DNA of 64,000 bases from Pedobacter petrophilus (GTDB lineage Bacteria > Bacteroidota > Bacteroidia > Sphingobacteriales > Sphingobacteriaceae): assembly GCF_009674725.1 (NCBI RefSeq), contig NZ_WKKH01000001.1, positions 242,289-306,288 of the forward strand, read 5' to 3'. The notes below the pieces were generated by a model, which saw only the letters and a program-made list of their open reading frames with translations, ran no database searches and was not told the origin of the DNA. Of the stretch, positions 26,369-36,861 are shown piece after piece; the first letter of the stretch is position 1, and each line of letters begins with the position of its first letter. Both the position numbers and the translations under genes were made by a program.

Positions 26369-27841
26369 TTATTTATCCTTTAAGTGGGAATGTTTTTTGC
26401 TGTAGCCAAAATAGATGATAAACCCTAGAGCTAACCAACCAAATAATCTTAACCAATTGGTCCAGCCTAATCCAAGGATCATTAATCCGCAGGCTGCAAC
26501 GCCTAAAATAGGAATCAAAGGTACCCAAGGCGTTTTAAACTGACGAGGTAGATCCGGATCAGTTTTTCTTAAAATAATTACAGCGATACAAACTAGCATA
26601 AATGCGAATAAAGTTCCGATACTGGTCATGTCACCTACAACATCACCAGGGATGAATGCTGCGAATAAACCCACAATTACCAGGATTACTAAGTTCGCTT
26701 TATAAGGAGTTTTGAATTTAGGGTGTAAATCACTGAACATTTTAGGTAATAAACCATCTTTACTCATGGAATAAAAAACTCTGCTTTGTCCTAAAAGCAT
26801 CACTAGAATTACCGAAGAGAAACCGGCTAAAATGGCAACCGTTACTAATTTTGCTAACCAATCGTATCCAGTCATATATTCGCTAATCGCGGCTACAACA
26901 GATGCTTCACCACCTTTAGTTCTAAAAAACTCAACAGGCGCTATACCTGTCAAAACGTGAGCAAATAAGATATAAAGAATAGTACAAACTGCTAATGAAC
27001 CTAATATACCTATTGGCATAGCCGTTTTAGGATTTTTAGTTTCCTGAGCTGCTGTACTTACCGCATCAAAGCCGATAAACGCAAAGAAAACAGTTCCGGC
27101 AGCCCCAATTACGCCCCAGAATCCACCGAAATTATGGCTGATACCTGCATGATCAACATATGTAGTTGCAACAGGAATGTAGGGGTGATGGTTAGCTTCG
27201 TGAATAAAGTTCCAGCCTAATACAATAATTAAAATTACAATTGCAACTTTGGTGATCACAATAACACCGTTAACAAAAGCTGATTCTGAAGTACCTTTAA
27301 TTAAAAGTAAACTTAATACACCCACAATAAATAAGGCTGGAAGATTCATAATTCCATTTACCGTACCATCAGGGTGCGATTGAAACGGAGAATGGCACCA
27401 TTCATACGGGATAGGGGAAATATGTAAAACCTCAACCAAAAGCTTATTTAGGTATTCACTCCATGCTATTCCTACTGTTGCTGCTCCTACAGCATATTCT
27501 AAGACTAAATCCCATCCAATTACCCAGGCCATTAACTCGCCCATTGTGGCGTAAGTATAAGTGTAGGCACTTCCCGAAATCGGAATAGAAGAAGATAATT
27601 CAGCATAGCACAAACCGGCCAATGCACAGCCGATTGCAGCTACAATAAATCCAATGGTAACAGAAGGACCAGCATTCTGTGCAGCAGCAGCAGCTGTACG
27701 AACAAAAAGACCGGCACCGATAATAGCTCCAACACCTAGTGCTACTAATGCACCTGCACTAAGCGTTCGCTTTAGGCCTTTGCCTGAATCGCCTGCTTCT
27801 TCAAGCAATAAATGCATTGGCTTTTTAGTAAATAAACCCAT
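26369..27841 (-). CDS. amino acid permease, APC superfamily (CAT/YfnA-like)
   Basis: 490-residue inner-membrane transporter with 12 or more helices. GVGAIIGAGLFVRT in helix 1 and the N-terminal cytosolic segment ending LKRTLS are typical of cationic-amino-acid-transporter-like permeases. Helix 6 GFDAVSTAAQETKNPKTAMP is the substrate-site block. Substrate unknown. A terminator follows; upstream, hppA is on the same strand 113 bp away. Confidence 0.92.
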   Translation of the reverse strand: MGLFTKKPMHLLLEEAGDSGKGLKRTLSAGALVALGVGAIIGAGLFVRTAAAAAQNAGPSVTIGFIVAAIGCALAGLCYAELSSSIPISGSAYTYTYATMGELMAWVIGWDLVLEYAVGAATVGIAWSEYLNKLLVEVLHISPIPYEWCHSPFQSHPDGTVNGIMNLPALFIVGVLSLLLIKGTSESAFVNGVIVITKVAIVILIIVLGWNFIHEANHHPYIPVATTYVDHAGISHNFGGFWGVIGAAGTVFFAFIGFDAVSTAAQETKNPKTAMPIGILGSLAVCTILYILFAHVLTGIAPVEFFRTKGGEASVVAAISEYMTGYDWLAKLVTVAILAGFSSVILVMLLGQSRVFYSMSKDGLLPKMFSDLHPKFKTPYKANLVILVIVGLFAAFIPGDVVGDMTSIGTLFAFMLVCIAVIILRKTDPDLPRQFKTPWVPLIPILGVAACGLMILGLGWTNWLRLFGWLALGFIIYFGYSKKHSHLKDK

Positions 27842-27954
27842 ATTATAGTTTTGTTTAGATTAATTCAGTTCCAAACCTAGTTAAAAATTACGGAATTTTA
27901 AAAGAGATTAAACGAAAAATCCCCTTTGAGTGAATTATATCTATGTTTTTACAG

Positions 27955-30201
27955 TTAATTGCCCAAAGTGTCAGTGGTATTGATTAAAGTGTCTGTAATT
28001 CTATTGCCAAGGCCGTCCGTTTTCTGTTGAATGCTGATTTCTTTGCGAACTTCTACCTGATGTTTACCTGTTGCCGCCTTTACAGCGATATATGGCGCAA
28101 TAACCAGGGATACGATCGACATTAGTTTGATTAAAATGTTCATGGATGGACCTGAAGTGTCTTTAAAAGGATCTCCAACGGTATCGCCAGTAACAGATGC
28201 CTTATGTGGTTCTGATTTTTTATAGAACATCTCACCGTTAATCATCACGCCCTGTTCGAAAGATTTTTTTGCATTATCCCATGCACCTCCTGCATTGCTC
28301 TGAAAAATCCCCATCAGCACACCCGTTACAGTAACCCCGGCCAGTAGTCCGCCTAAAACCTCAGGACCAAAAGTAAATCCAACTATAATTGGCGAAATCA
28401 ATGCGATTGCGCCAGGCATCATCATTTCGCGGATAGATGCCTTGGTAGAAATGGCAACACATTTATCGTATTCAGGTTTTGCTTTGTATTCCATAATGCC
28501 CGGAATTTCACGAAACTGGCGGCGAACTTCCTGTACCATATCCATAGCCGCCTTACCTACTGCCTGAATGCAAAGTGCCGAGAAAATAAACGGAATCATT
28601 CCGCCGACAAATAAACCAGCTAAAACCGGTGCTTTGTAAATATCAATTGCTGTAATTCCGGCAATGCCGACAAACGCAGCAAATAAGGCCAATGATGTTA
28701 AGGCAGCAGAGGCAATGGCAAAGCCTTTTCCCGTAGCTGCGGTGGTATTTCCTACGGCATCGAGGTTATCGGTGCGTTCCCTCACTTCTGGTGGTAACTG
28801 ACTCATTTCCGCAATTCCCCCTGCATTATCTGCAATAGGACCAAAAGCATCAATAGCCAGCTGCATGGCGGTTGTAGCCATCATACCTGCAGCTGCAATG
28901 GCAACGCCATATAAACCTGCGAAATGGTAAGATGCCATAATCCCTCCGGCTAAAACTAAAATCGGAATAACAGTTGATTTCATTCCGACAGATAAACCGG
29001 CGATAATGTTTGTGGCATGCCCGGTGGATGATTGTTGAATAATGGAGTTTACCGGTCCTTTACCCATGGCCGTGAAATATTCTGTTACCACACTCATGAT
29101 GGTACCTACAACCAGTCCAACAATAATGGCGTAAAAAACATTTATGCTGGTAAACGCATAGCCACGAAGGCTCAAGTTTTCTGGTAACATCCATTTCACA
29201 ATGAAGAAAGAAGCAACAGCGGTGATGATAATAGACGACCAGTTTCCGAGATTCAATGCCGTTTGTACATTCGATTTATCATCTTTAATGGTTACAAACC
29301 AGGTTCCGATGATAGAGAATATAATTCCTAAACCACAGATCACCATCGGTAACAAAATTGGAGACATGCCGCCGAATTTATCTTCTACTGTAATTTCCTG
29401 TCCTAAAACCATTGTTGCCAGAATAGTGGCCACATAAGATCCGAATAAATCGGCACCCATACCTGCTACATCGCCAACATTATCGCCTACGTTATCAGCA
29501 ATGGTAGCAGGGTTTCTTACATCATCTTCCGGAATTCCTGCCTCTACTTTGCCCACTAAATCTGCGCCTACATCTGCTGCTTTAGTATAAATACCTCCGC
29601 CAACACGGGCAAATAAAGCAATAGATTCAGCACCTAATGAGAAACCTGTTAACACTTCAATAGCTGTTCTCATTTCTACACTGTTTGCACTGGTCACATG
29701 AAAAAGTTGTAGAAAAACAATAAATAAACCGCCAAGCCCCAAAACGGCTAATCCGGCTACGCCTAAACCCATTACTGTTCCGCCGGTAAATGAAACTTTA
29801 AGTGCTTGTTTTAAACTGGTTCTGGCTGCTTGAGTGGTTCGCACATTAGCCTTCGTTGCCGATTTCATTCCAATGTATCCGGCAGTTGCCGAAAGCACAG
29901 CGCCAATAATAAAGGAGATGGAAATAATCCAGCTGGAATGCATCGGGACTCCATTAATTTCTGTAATTGTTCCTGAATAAGCTAAAAGTGCTGCGGTGAA
30001 AACAGCGAAAATACTTAACACCCGCCACTCTGCTTTTAGAAATGCCATCGCACCATCGGCAATGTAGCCGGCAAGTTCCTGCATGTTTTGATCACCTGCA
30101 TCCTGTTTATTTACCCAGGCACTTTTGATCATCATAACAATAATTCCAATCAGGCCAAGCAGTGGAATACTGTAAATTAAATTGTCTTGTAAAAAATTCA
30201 T
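27955..30201 (-). CDS. hppA: membrane-bound ion-pumping pyrophosphatase, K+-dependent type
   Basis: Pumps H+ and/or Na+ using pyrophosphate hydrolysis. The 748-residue protein has about 16 helices and the substrate-binding signature [11 protein letters not shown], followed by [21 protein letters not shown]. The alanine in [10 protein letters not shown], where K+-independent enzymes carry lysine, marks the K+-dependent class. Some Bacteroidota members of this class move Na+ as well as H+, so the ion is not certain. Divergent from the second APC permease. Confidence 0.95.
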   Translation of the reverse strand: MNFLQDNLIYSIPLLGLIGIIVMMIKSAWVNKQDAGDQNMQELAGYIADGAMAFLKAEWRVLSIFAVFTAALLAYSGTITEINGVPMHSSWIISISFIIGAVLSATAGYIGMKSATKANVRTTQAARTSLKQALKVSFTGGTVMGLGVAGLAVLGLGGLFIVFLQLFHVTSANSVEMRTAIEVLTGFSLGAESIALFARVGGGIYTKAADVGADLVGKVEAGIPEDDVRNPATIADNVGDNVGDVAGMGADLFGSYVATILATMVLGQEITVEDKFGGMSPILLPMVICGLGIIFSIIGTWFVTIKDDKSNVQTALNLGNWSSIIITAVASFFIVKWMLPENLSLRGYAFTSINVFYAIIVGLVVGTIMSVVTEYFTAMGKGPVNSIIQQSSTGHATNIIAGLSVGMKSTVIPILVLAGGIMASYHFAGLYGVAIAAAGMMATTAMQLAIDAFGPIADNAGGIAEMSQLPPEVRERTDNLDAVGNTTAATGKGFAIASAALTSLALFAAFVGIAGITAIDIYKAPVLAGLFVGGMIPFIFSALCIQAVGKAAMDMVQEVRRQFREIPGIMEYKAKPEYDKCVAISTKASIREMMMPGAIALISPIIVGFTFGPEVLGGLLAGVTVTGVLMGIFQSNAGGAWDNAKKSFEQGVMINGEMFYKKSEPHKASVTGDTVGDPFKDTSGPSMNILIKLMSIVSLVIAPYIAVKAATGKHQVEVRKEISIQQKTDGLGNRITDTLINTTDTLGN

Positions 30202-30452
30202 AGTTAATATTTGGTTATTGGTTCATAGCTATCAGCTGTTTATCGTTACGCTCATCCGAAACAGAACACTGATTTAAGAAATTTGGTTATCATTAGCAAT
30301 ATAATAATTTTATTTCCTAGTGGTTAAAAATTTAATGCAGTCGTCAAACATATTTTATATGCGATTAAAATAATACAACTTAACCAGAAGGTTTTTCTTT
30401 TTTTTGGATAAATTAGCCGCAACTAAAGCTGGAAACCAAACTAAACTAAAAA

Positions 30453-31904
30453 ATGGAAAAACTACAGGAACAAGGATCTCTTAAAAGAAAATTAGGCCTT
30501 TTCGATGCTGCGATGCTGGTTATGGGTTCAATGATCGGTAGCGGTATTTTTATTGTAAGTGCCGATATTATGAGGAATTTAGGTTCTGGTTATTGGTTAA
30601 TTGTAGTTTGGCTAATTACCGGGGTAATGACAGTTGCCGCCGCAATTTCTTATGGAGAACTTTCTGCGATGTTTCCTAAAGCAGGTGGACAATACACGTA
30701 CCTGAAAGAGATTTTCGGTAAAATGATGGGGTTTCTTTATGGCTGGGGGCTGTTTACCGTTATTCAAACGGGTACAATTGCGGCTGTTGCAGTTGCCTTT
30801 GGTAAATTTACGGCCTATTTAATACCGGCTTTAAATGATGCCGCCCCAATTTTTCAAAGTGGAGGTTATAAAATTACCTGGATACAGCTAATGGCCATTG
30901 CTGTTATTCTGCTTCTTACTTATATTAATACCAAAGGTGTTGAAAGTGGTAAGGTATTGCAGAATGTTTTTACAGGATCTAAAATTATTGCTTTAATTGG
31001 CCTAATCATTTTAGGGTTCTTTTTAGTAAAGAATAGTTTCTGGGTTGAGAATATGAAGTTTGGATGGAGCGCTTTCAATAACCTCAAAACTGATTTAAGT
31101 GGAAATTTCCTGAAATCTGGCTGGGAATCCATTTCTGGGATGACCATTATGGGTGGAATTGCAGCCGCAATGGTGGGTTCGGTATTTTCGAGCGTGGCCT
31201 GGGAAAACGTAACTTTTGTTTCCGGAGAAATCGAAAACCCTAAAAAAAATGTAGTGCGTTCTATGGTTTTAGGCACTTCAGCAGTGATGATCTTGTATTT
31301 GTTGGTCAATTTTATTTACCTCAATACCTTAAACAGGGATAGCATTGCATTTGCCACCAATGACCGGGTTGCTGTTGTAGCGTCAGCGCAAATTTTTGGT
31401 AGTGGAATAGGTACCATTATAATGGCCGTGCTGGTGATGATTTCTACTTTTGGCTGCGTAAACGGATTGGTAATGGCAGGTGCAAGGGTTTTTCAAACCA
31501 TGGCAAAAGATGGTATGTTTTTTAAAGCTGCCCTTCAAAACAATAAAAACGGCGTTCCGGAAAAATCTCTTTGGATGCAGGGAGTTTGGGCTTCAGTCTT
31601 ATGCTTAAGCGGTCAATATGGTAATCTTTTAGATATGATCTCTTTCGTTATTGTACTCTTTTATATGATTACTGTATTTGGTGTGATTTATTTAAGGTTT
31701 AAAAAACCTGATTTGGAAAGGCCTTATAAAACATTGCTATATCCGGTTACACCAATTATTTACCTGTTAATTGGTGCTACATTTTGCATCTTATTGCTCG
31801 TATATAAACAACAATATACCTGGCCAGGGCTTGTCATCGTTTTATTGGGTGTTCCTGTTTACTTTTTCATTAACAGAGAAAAGGAGCCAGGATTTAAGGA
31901 TTAG
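30453..31904 (+). CDS. APC-family amino acid permease (LAT-like)
   Basis: 483-residue inner-membrane transporter. GSMIGSGIFIVSADI in helix 1, the long helix 6 region WENVTFVSGEIENPKKNV and the C-terminal FINREKEPG fit the LAT-type amino acid exchanger branch of APC. It is only distantly like the permease at 26369. Substrate unknown. A terminator follows. Confidence 0.9.
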   Translation: MEKLQEQGSLKRKLGLFDAAMLVMGSMIGSGIFIVSADIMRNLGSGYWLIVVWLITGVMTVAAAISYGELSAMFPKAGGQYTYLKEIFGKMMGFLYGWGLFTVIQTGTIAAVAVAFGKFTAYLIPALNDAAPIFQSGGYKITWIQLMAIAVILLLTYINTKGVESGKVLQNVFTGSKIIALIGLIILGFFLVKNSFWVENMKFGWSAFNNLKTDLSGNFLKSGWESISGMTIMGGIAAAMVGSVFSSVAWENVTFVSGEIENPKKNVVRSMVLGTSAVMILYLLVNFIYLNTLNRDSIAFATNDRVAVVASAQIFGSGIGTIIMAVLVMISTFGCVNGLVMAGARVFQTMAKDGMFFKAALQNNKNGVPEKSLWMQGVWASVLCLSGQYGNLLDMISFVIVLFYMITVFGVIYLRFKKPDLERPYKTLLYPVTPIIYLLIGATFCILLLVYKQQYTWPGLVIVLLGVPVYFFINREKEPGFKD

Positions 31905-31930
31905 CTTGAATTATAAGATTACAATTTATT

Positions 31931-31960
31931 AAGGGAGCAGATTTATTTGCTCCTTTTGTT
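31931..31960 (+). terminator. intrinsic terminator after APC permease
   Basis: 9-bp stem AAGGGAGCA / TGCTCCTTT (one G-U pair), 8-nt loop, followed by TTGTTTTTT. Confidence 0.75.
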
Positions 31961-32090
31961 TTTTATAGTTCTTTAGAAAAGGAGGATAATAAATATACTA
32001 GCCCGTTGTTACAGCCCACCTTCGCTACAATTTTCCCCTAAAGGATGTCAGGTAAAAGTATTTTCGCGCCATTTGGGTTTGGTTAAATTT

Positions 32091-32120
32091 CGTTATTGCG
32101 GGAAACGAAGCAATCTCCCG
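32091..32120 (+). repeat. dispersed repeat, left copy
   Basis: Contains CGTTATTGCG then CGAAGCAATCTCCCG. This resembles the widespread CGTCATTGCGAGGAACGAAG-type intergenic element. An inverted, partly diverged copy is at 32333-32372. Confidence 0.65.
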
Positions 32121-32332
32121 CAGTTTAATAACCGGCTATGAGGATTTATAAGGATAATGCATTTAAACTTTTGCATTTCCTTGCAAAATCAGTAGTTCGT
32201 CACTGTTTGCCGAATCATCACGTAATAACGTCCCCTTTTCACTTACCAGTTGCAAGCTGTTATGTGTAAACCTGAATTGAATGAAAAAAACTAAATTTTA
32301 TAGTTTGTAGCTTGGCAAATGGAATCTGAAAT

Positions 32333-32372
32333 GAGATTGCTTCGCAAAGCTTGCAAACACCGCAATTTTACG
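32333..32372 (-). repeat. dispersed repeat, right copy (inverted, with insertion)
   Basis: GAGATTGCTTCG followed, after about 16 unrelated bases, by CCGCAAT and TACG: the reverse complement of the left copy with an internal insertion or divergence. Confidence 0.55.
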
Positions 32373-32421
32373 CTCCCCTTCAAGAGAGCCTGTAGAATCA
32401 GGTTATCTCAAACAAAAACAG

Positions 32422-32429
32422 TATTTTTG
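32422..32429 (+). promoter_or_regulatory. -7 box for YhcC-like gene
   Basis: TATTTTTG matches TAnnTTTG and ends five bases before the ATG at 32435. No -33 TTG at the usual distance. Predicts a leaderless mRNA. Confidence 0.5.
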
Positions 32430-32434
32430 CAGCA

Positions 32435-33385
32435 ATGGGAACACTGGTAGATTTAGGCATAAAGGGATATAAAAATTACGGCACACATTTGCGCGAAAAA
32501 TATAAAGGGCAGCGGGTGTTTAAAGTAATTGTAGATGGTGGTTTTACCTGTCCTAATCGCGATGGGAGCAAAGGCTTTGGCGGCTGTACTTATTGTAATG
32601 TAGATTCTTTTACGCCAGAACCATCTCGTCAGAATCCAAATATCAAAGATCAGTTGTTAGAAGGAATGTCGAGGGCAAAAACCTCTTACCGTGCAGATAA
32701 ATATATCGTCTACTTTCAGCCCAATACCAATACTTACGCCCCGGTACATTATTTGAAAATGATGTATGATGAGGCTTTATCGGTAAATACCGAAGATATT
32801 GTAGGTTTCTCTGTAGGTACCCGACCAGATTGTATAGATGCTGAAAAGGTTGCGCTGTTAGAAAGCTATGCTGATCGGTTCGATGTTGATTTAGAAATGG
32901 GGATGGAATCTATTTACGATGAAACACTAGATCAGATTAACAGAGGCTGCAGTCATGGAGAATTTGTTGCGGCGGTAAAACTGTTAGAAAACAGTAAACT
33001 AGACCTTTGTGTACATACTATTTTTGGTTTCCCCTGGGAAACTAAAGAACAAATGCATGGCTATATCCATGAGATCAACCGGTTTCCACAGATTAAGTTT
33101 GTAAAATTCCACCATCTTCATGTGGTAGAAGGATCTATTATGGGTGCTAAATATAAGAAAGAACCCTTTAAGCTATTTACTTTAGAGGAATACACTGATT
33201 TGTTATGTGAGCTAATTCCAATGTTGCGTCCGGATATCGTGATTCAACGACTTTTTGGCATTTCTGATTGGGATTTATTAATAGCACCAAATTGGGGGCT
33301 TAACAAATCTGCAATTCAAACTTATATGGATAAAGAAATAGAAAAAAGAGGAGTAGTGCAGGGATCACAGTATTTGCTCAAATAA
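32435..33385 (+). CDS. YhcC-type radical SAM protein (TIGR01212 family)
   Basis: 316-residue radical SAM enzyme. The 4Fe-4S cysteines are Cys39, Cys51 and Cys54 (C-X11-C-X2-C within TCPNRDGSKGFGGCTYC), the spacing of the YhcC group. GFSVGTRPDCID and METKE-like loops (FGFPWETKEQM) also fit. Reaction unknown for the family. Confidence 0.9.
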   Translation: MGTLVDLGIKGYKNYGTHLREKYKGQRVFKVIVDGGFTCPNRDGSKGFGGCTYCNVDSFTPEPSRQNPNIKDQLLEGMSRAKTSYRADKYIVYFQPNTNTYAPVHYLKMMYDEALSVNTEDIVGFSVGTRPDCIDAEKVALLESYADRFDVDLEMGMESIYDETLDQINRGCSHGEFVAAVKLLENSKLDLCVHTIFGFPWETKEQMHGYIHEINRFPQIKFVKFHHLHVVEGSIMGAKYKKEPFKLFTLEEYTDLLCELIPMLRPDIVIQRLFGISDWDLLIAPNWGLNKSAIQTYMDKEIEKRGVVQGSQYLLK

Positions 33386-33412
33386 TTTAATTTTACATAA
33401 AAATTTTATAAG

Positions 33413-33437
33413 AACCTGTGATTTATCATAGGTTTTT
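33413..33437 (+). terminator. intrinsic terminator after YhcC-like gene
   Basis: Stem AACCTGTGA / TCATAGGTT (one G-U pair) with a short TTTA loop and TTTTT. The rest of the 33386-33723 spacer is very AT-rich with no gene or clear promoter box seen. Confidence 0.7.
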
Positions 33438-33723
33438 CTGTTTTTAGTGGATTTATATTGCAAATTTCCTTAAAAAGTAACCGTATCTGAACCGGCTATA
33501 GTAATATCTTGATTTTATTTTTATCAAAAACACATATCAAAATTGCTTCATTTTTCTAGAATTTTTATTTATTAGCGTATAATTTGCTGTGTTTTATAAA
33601 AATTTAGTGTTTTGTTTATAAAATTTCCATTTTATGGTGTGAAAATTACAATATGTTGTATTTTTATGAAAATAATTGAAAATAATTCAGCTATTTGTAT
33701 CGGACAAACAAATTAAACTAAAA

Positions 33724-35133
33724 ATGATGATTAAACTTTCCTTAAAACAGTACGCGCCATTCGCAATTTTAATGCTGGTCGCGATTTTCGCCTTATTTAT
33801 TCCGCTCCTTCCAAATTTCGACGAAGGAAAATATAGTGGACCAGATATGGCGTTTATTTTAATTGCTGCGGCATTAGTGTTTTTAATGACGCCAGGCCTG
33901 GCATTTTTCTATGGGGGTATGGTTCACAGAAAGAACATCCTTTCCACTATGATTAAAAGCGTGGTGGCTGCGGGTGTGATTACTGTGCTATGGGTTGTGG
34001 TAGGCTTTAGCCTGGCATTTGGAGATACTATTGGTGGTTTTATTGGAAACCCATCAACCTTCTTGTTTTTCAAAAATGTTAATTCAGGTGCGCCGCATTT
34101 ACAAGGTGGATCAGATTTAACCATTCCACTTTCACTATTTGCCGTATTTCAATTGATGTTTGCCATCATTACACCAGGCTTAGTCGTTGGAGCGGTGGCC
34201 GAACGGATTCGTTTTACATCTTATATTTTATTTATTGTTTTATTCGCGGTGTTTGTTTATTCGCCACTGGCACACTGGACATGGCACCCGGAAGGTTTCC
34301 TATTGAAAATGGGCGTGTTAGATTTTGCTGGTGGTACCGTAGTGCATATCTCTGCTGGTATGGCTGCATTGGCTGGTGCTTTAGTTTTAAAACGTAGAAA
34401 ATCTCACTTAGAACATAAAGAAGTTCCACCTGCAAATATTCCTTATGTATTAATTGGTACAGGTTTATTATGGTTCGGTTGGTTTGGTTTTAACGCAGGT
34501 TCTGCATTAGGTGCAAATAGCTTAGCCGTTTCTGCTTTCTTAACTACCAATACGGCTGCTGGTGCTGCAGGTTTATCATGGATGTTCTTTGATGTTGCCA
34601 GAGGTAAAAAACCTTCTGTTTTAGGTTTCTGTATCGGTGCGGTTGTAGGTTTAGTTGCCATTACGCCAGGTGCAGGTTTCGTCAGTATTCCATCCAGTAT
34701 ATTTATTGGGGTAATTGCAGCTGTAATTTCAAACCTTGTGGTTTCATGGAAACAAAAAACAAGTTTAGATGATACTTTAGATGTGTTTCCATGTCACGGT
34801 GTTGGTGGTATAGTAGGGATGATTTTAACCGGAGTGTTTGCCACTAAAACTGTAAACAGCCTGGGTGCCGATGGTTTATTCTATGGTAATGCGGAGTTTT
34901 TCTTTACGCAGGTTAAGGGTGCCGGAATTGTGATTGTGTTTAGCTTTGTGGTATCATTTATCATCTTCAAATTTATCAACCTGATTCAGCCAATTCGCGT
35001 ATCTGAAGAAGAAGAAGAAATTGGACTTGATGAGTCGCAACACAATGAGAAATATTCTCAGGGAACCTTATTGGTTGAAGAGAGGGCTATCTATATTGAA
35101 AAAAATAGCCCGTTAACAGAATCTATTTCTTAA
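33724..35133 (+). CDS. amt: ammonium transporter, Amt/MEP/Rh family
   Basis: Inner-membrane ammonium channel/transporter, 469 residues from ATG 33724 (ATG 33727 equally likely; a TTG upstream would add an unlikely polar extension). GGMVHRKNILSTM, the pore His region GGTVVHISAGMAALAGALVL and the second His in DVFPCHGVGGIVG match the family, including the twin-His pair. The C-terminal cytosolic tail is acidic and ends in IYIEKNSPLTESIS. No glnK is adjacent; a porin gene follows 37 bp later. Confidence 0.95.
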   Translation: MMIKLSLKQYAPFAILMLVAIFALFIPLLPNFDEGKYSGPDMAFILIAAALVFLMTPGLAFFYGGMVHRKNILSTMIKSVVAAGVITVLWVVVGFSLAFGDTIGGFIGNPSTFLFFKNVNSGAPHLQGGSDLTIPLSLFAVFQLMFAIITPGLVVGAVAERIRFTSYILFIVLFAVFVYSPLAHWTWHPEGFLLKMGVLDFAGGTVVHISAGMAALAGALVLKRRKSHLEHKEVPPANIPYVLIGTGLLWFGWFGFNAGSALGANSLAVSAFLTTNTAAGAAGLSWMFFDVARGKKPSVLGFCIGAVVGLVAITPGAGFVSIPSSIFIGVIAAVISNLVVSWKQKTSLDDTLDVFPCHGVGGIVGMILTGVFATKTVNSLGADGLFYGNAEFFFTQVKGAGIVIVFSFVVSFIIFKFINLIQPIRVSEEEEEIGLDESQHNEKYSQGTLLVEERAIYIEKNSPLTESIS

Positions 35134-35170
35134 CCCCAAAAACTTATATCTAAACCCTCATAGCTCAAAC

Positions 35171-36187
35171 ATGAAGAAATTTTTAACTGCTGTATTTACT
35201 ATGGCCAGCACTACGTGTGCCCTCGCTCAAGAGGCACCAACGTCACCACTTGAAATTTCAGGATCAGTAGATACTTATTTTAAGTATGATTTTGCAAAGC
35301 AGCCAAATATTAAAACCTCTTTCGCTTCAGATCACAACTCTGTATCGTTAGGAATGATAGATTTGGTGCTTAAAAAGAGAACAGGTAAAGCTTCATTCGT
35401 TGGAGAGCTATCTTTCGGTCCTCGTGGTCAGGCACAATCACTGCCCAATGCAGCTGAAGATGTATCTTCTTTCCATATTCAAAATCTGTATGTAAATTAT
35501 GATTTTACAGATAAGTTTTCAATGACTGCAGGTTACATGGGAACATTTATTGGATATGAAGTAATTTCTCCGGTAGGTAATTTTAACTACTCAACTTCAT
35601 ATTTATTTACAAATGGTCCTTTCCAAAATGCAGGGATTAAAGCAACCTATAAATTCTCAGATAAAGTGAGCTTAATGGCCGGTTTATTCAATGACTGGAA
35701 TGTTTATACGGCGACCCGTGGAGTATCAAGCATTGGTGGTCAGTTAATGGTATCTCCGGTTGAAGGATGGACAGCTTACCTGAACGTACTATCTGGCGCG
35801 GGAGCTGGCGGTTATGGAACCATTGAAGACTTAACAACCTCGTATCAAATTTCCAAAACATTTAAGTTAGGCTTAAATGCAGCTAATTATGATATCGATA
35901 ATGATGGCGGTGGCTATGCAGGGGTGGCACTTTATCCTCAGTTTGCCGTTGCTGATGCAGTAACCCTGGGTTTAAGAGGTGAATACTTTAAATATAAAGA
36001 AGTGGCTGGAGTAGCAGGTGATAAATATACAGCCGTTACTTTCACTGCAAATATTAAATCCGGAGGATTAACATTTATTCCGGAGGTAAGGTTGGATCAC
36101 AATGGCAATAAACCATTTGTAAAAGATAACGGATTGGCAGTACCAAACGCTGGCCAGTTCTCATTAGCTGCAGTTTACGCTTTTTAA
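35171..36187 (+). CDS. outer-membrane beta-barrel porin downstream of amt
   Basis: 338 residues with a signal peptide ending in CALAQ. The mature protein is made of amphipathic strands (LEISGSVDTYFKYDF, SFHIQNLYVNYDF, FTAGYMGTF-like blocks) and ends with FSLAAVYAF, a terminal Phe typical of outer-membrane barrels. It resembles the BBP2-like porin group. Close spacing suggests co-transcription with amt and a possible role in uptake of nitrogen compounds across the outer membrane; that role is inferred. Confidence 0.8.
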   Translation: MKKFLTAVFTMASTTCALAQEAPTSPLEISGSVDTYFKYDFAKQPNIKTSFASDHNSVSLGMIDLVLKKRTGKASFVGELSFGPRGQAQSLPNAAEDVSSFHIQNLYVNYDFTDKFSMTAGYMGTFIGYEVISPVGNFNYSTSYLFTNGPFQNAGIKATYKFSDKVSLMAGLFNDWNVYTATRGVSSIGGQLMVSPVEGWTAYLNVLSGAGAGGYGTIEDLTTSYQISKTFKLGLNAANYDIDNDGGGYAGVALYPQFAVADAVTLGLRGEYFKYKEVAGVAGDKYTAVTFTANIKSGGLTFIPEVRLDHNGNKPFVKDNGLAVPNAGQFSLAAVYAF

Positions 36188-36208
36188 TTTAGTTGTTTTT
36201 AATATCAG

Positions 36209-36236
36209 GCCGCCAGCATCAAACTGGCGGCTTTTT
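36209..36236 (+). terminator. intrinsic terminator after amt-porin
   Basis: Perfect 8-bp stem GCCGCCAG / CTGGCGGC with a 7-nt loop and five Ts. Confidence 0.92.
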
Positions 36237-36274
36237 GTTAACTTTAAATATTACAATCCCTCACTAATCAATCC

Positions 36275-36853
36275 ATGAGATACTTCTTCCTTCTAATTAT
36301 CACGTTACTTTCAACCATCCTGTTTGCGCAGGAGAAACAATTTGCTACCGGTGATAATGGTAAGTTTATTTATTATAAAGTTGTTGATTCGCAGAAGGTA
36401 AGCAGAGATATAATTGTTCAGCGTACTAAAGATTTTGTAACTGCTCAGAAAAAAAGCATTAAAATTGTAAGTGATACGGATTCTTCAGTTTCTGCAAAAG
36501 GAACATTGGTTATTGATAAAACGGTGTTAGTGGTAGGTCATCCAAGTGGTGAGTTAAACTATAATCTGGTGGTTGAAGCCAGAAACGGAAAATACAGATT
36601 CTGGCTGACTGATTTCGAATTTATTCCTTATCAAAGAAATCGATATGGCAATTTTGTAGCCACAACTAACATCGGCACCCCATTAGAAACGAAAGTAGAT
36701 AAGCTTACTGCCGGTCAATGGAAAGATATTCAGGCAACTGCTTACGCTAAAGTGGAAAAGTTAGGGGAAAGTTTAAAAGTATTTCTTGCTAGCGATGCGG
36801 CTGTAAAATTGCCAGTTAAACCAGCCGGAACCATTTCTACTAAGAACTGGTAA
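36275..36853 (+). CDS. secreted protein, DUF4468-like
   Basis: 192 residues with a signal peptide ending in ILFAQ. The mature part (VVDSQKVSRDIIVQRTKDFV, LVVEARNGKYRFWLTDFEF) resembles DUF4468, a TBP-like fold common in Bacteroidota exported proteins. Function unknown. Convergent with the SRPBCC gene only 8 bp away. Confidence 0.7.
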   Translation: MRYFFLLIITLLSTILFAQEKQFATGDNGKFIYYKVVDSQKVSRDIIVQRTKDFVTAQKKSIKIVSDTDSSVSAKGTLVIDKTVLVVGHPSGELNYNLVVEARNGKYRFWLTDFEFIPYQRNRYGNFVATTNIGTPLETKVDKLTAGQWKDIQATAYAKVEKLGESLKVFLASDAAVKLPVKPAGTISTKNW

Positions 36854-36861
36854 GAAATAGA

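Larger units (their letters stand above)
31965..32434. other. 470-bp spacer with inverted dispersed repeat
   Basis: No gene seen. Two inverted copies of a GCAATCTC/GAAGCAA-type element lie at 32091-32120 and 32333-32372. The 210 bp between them is unassigned. A promoter box for the next gene is at the right end. Confidence 0.6.
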
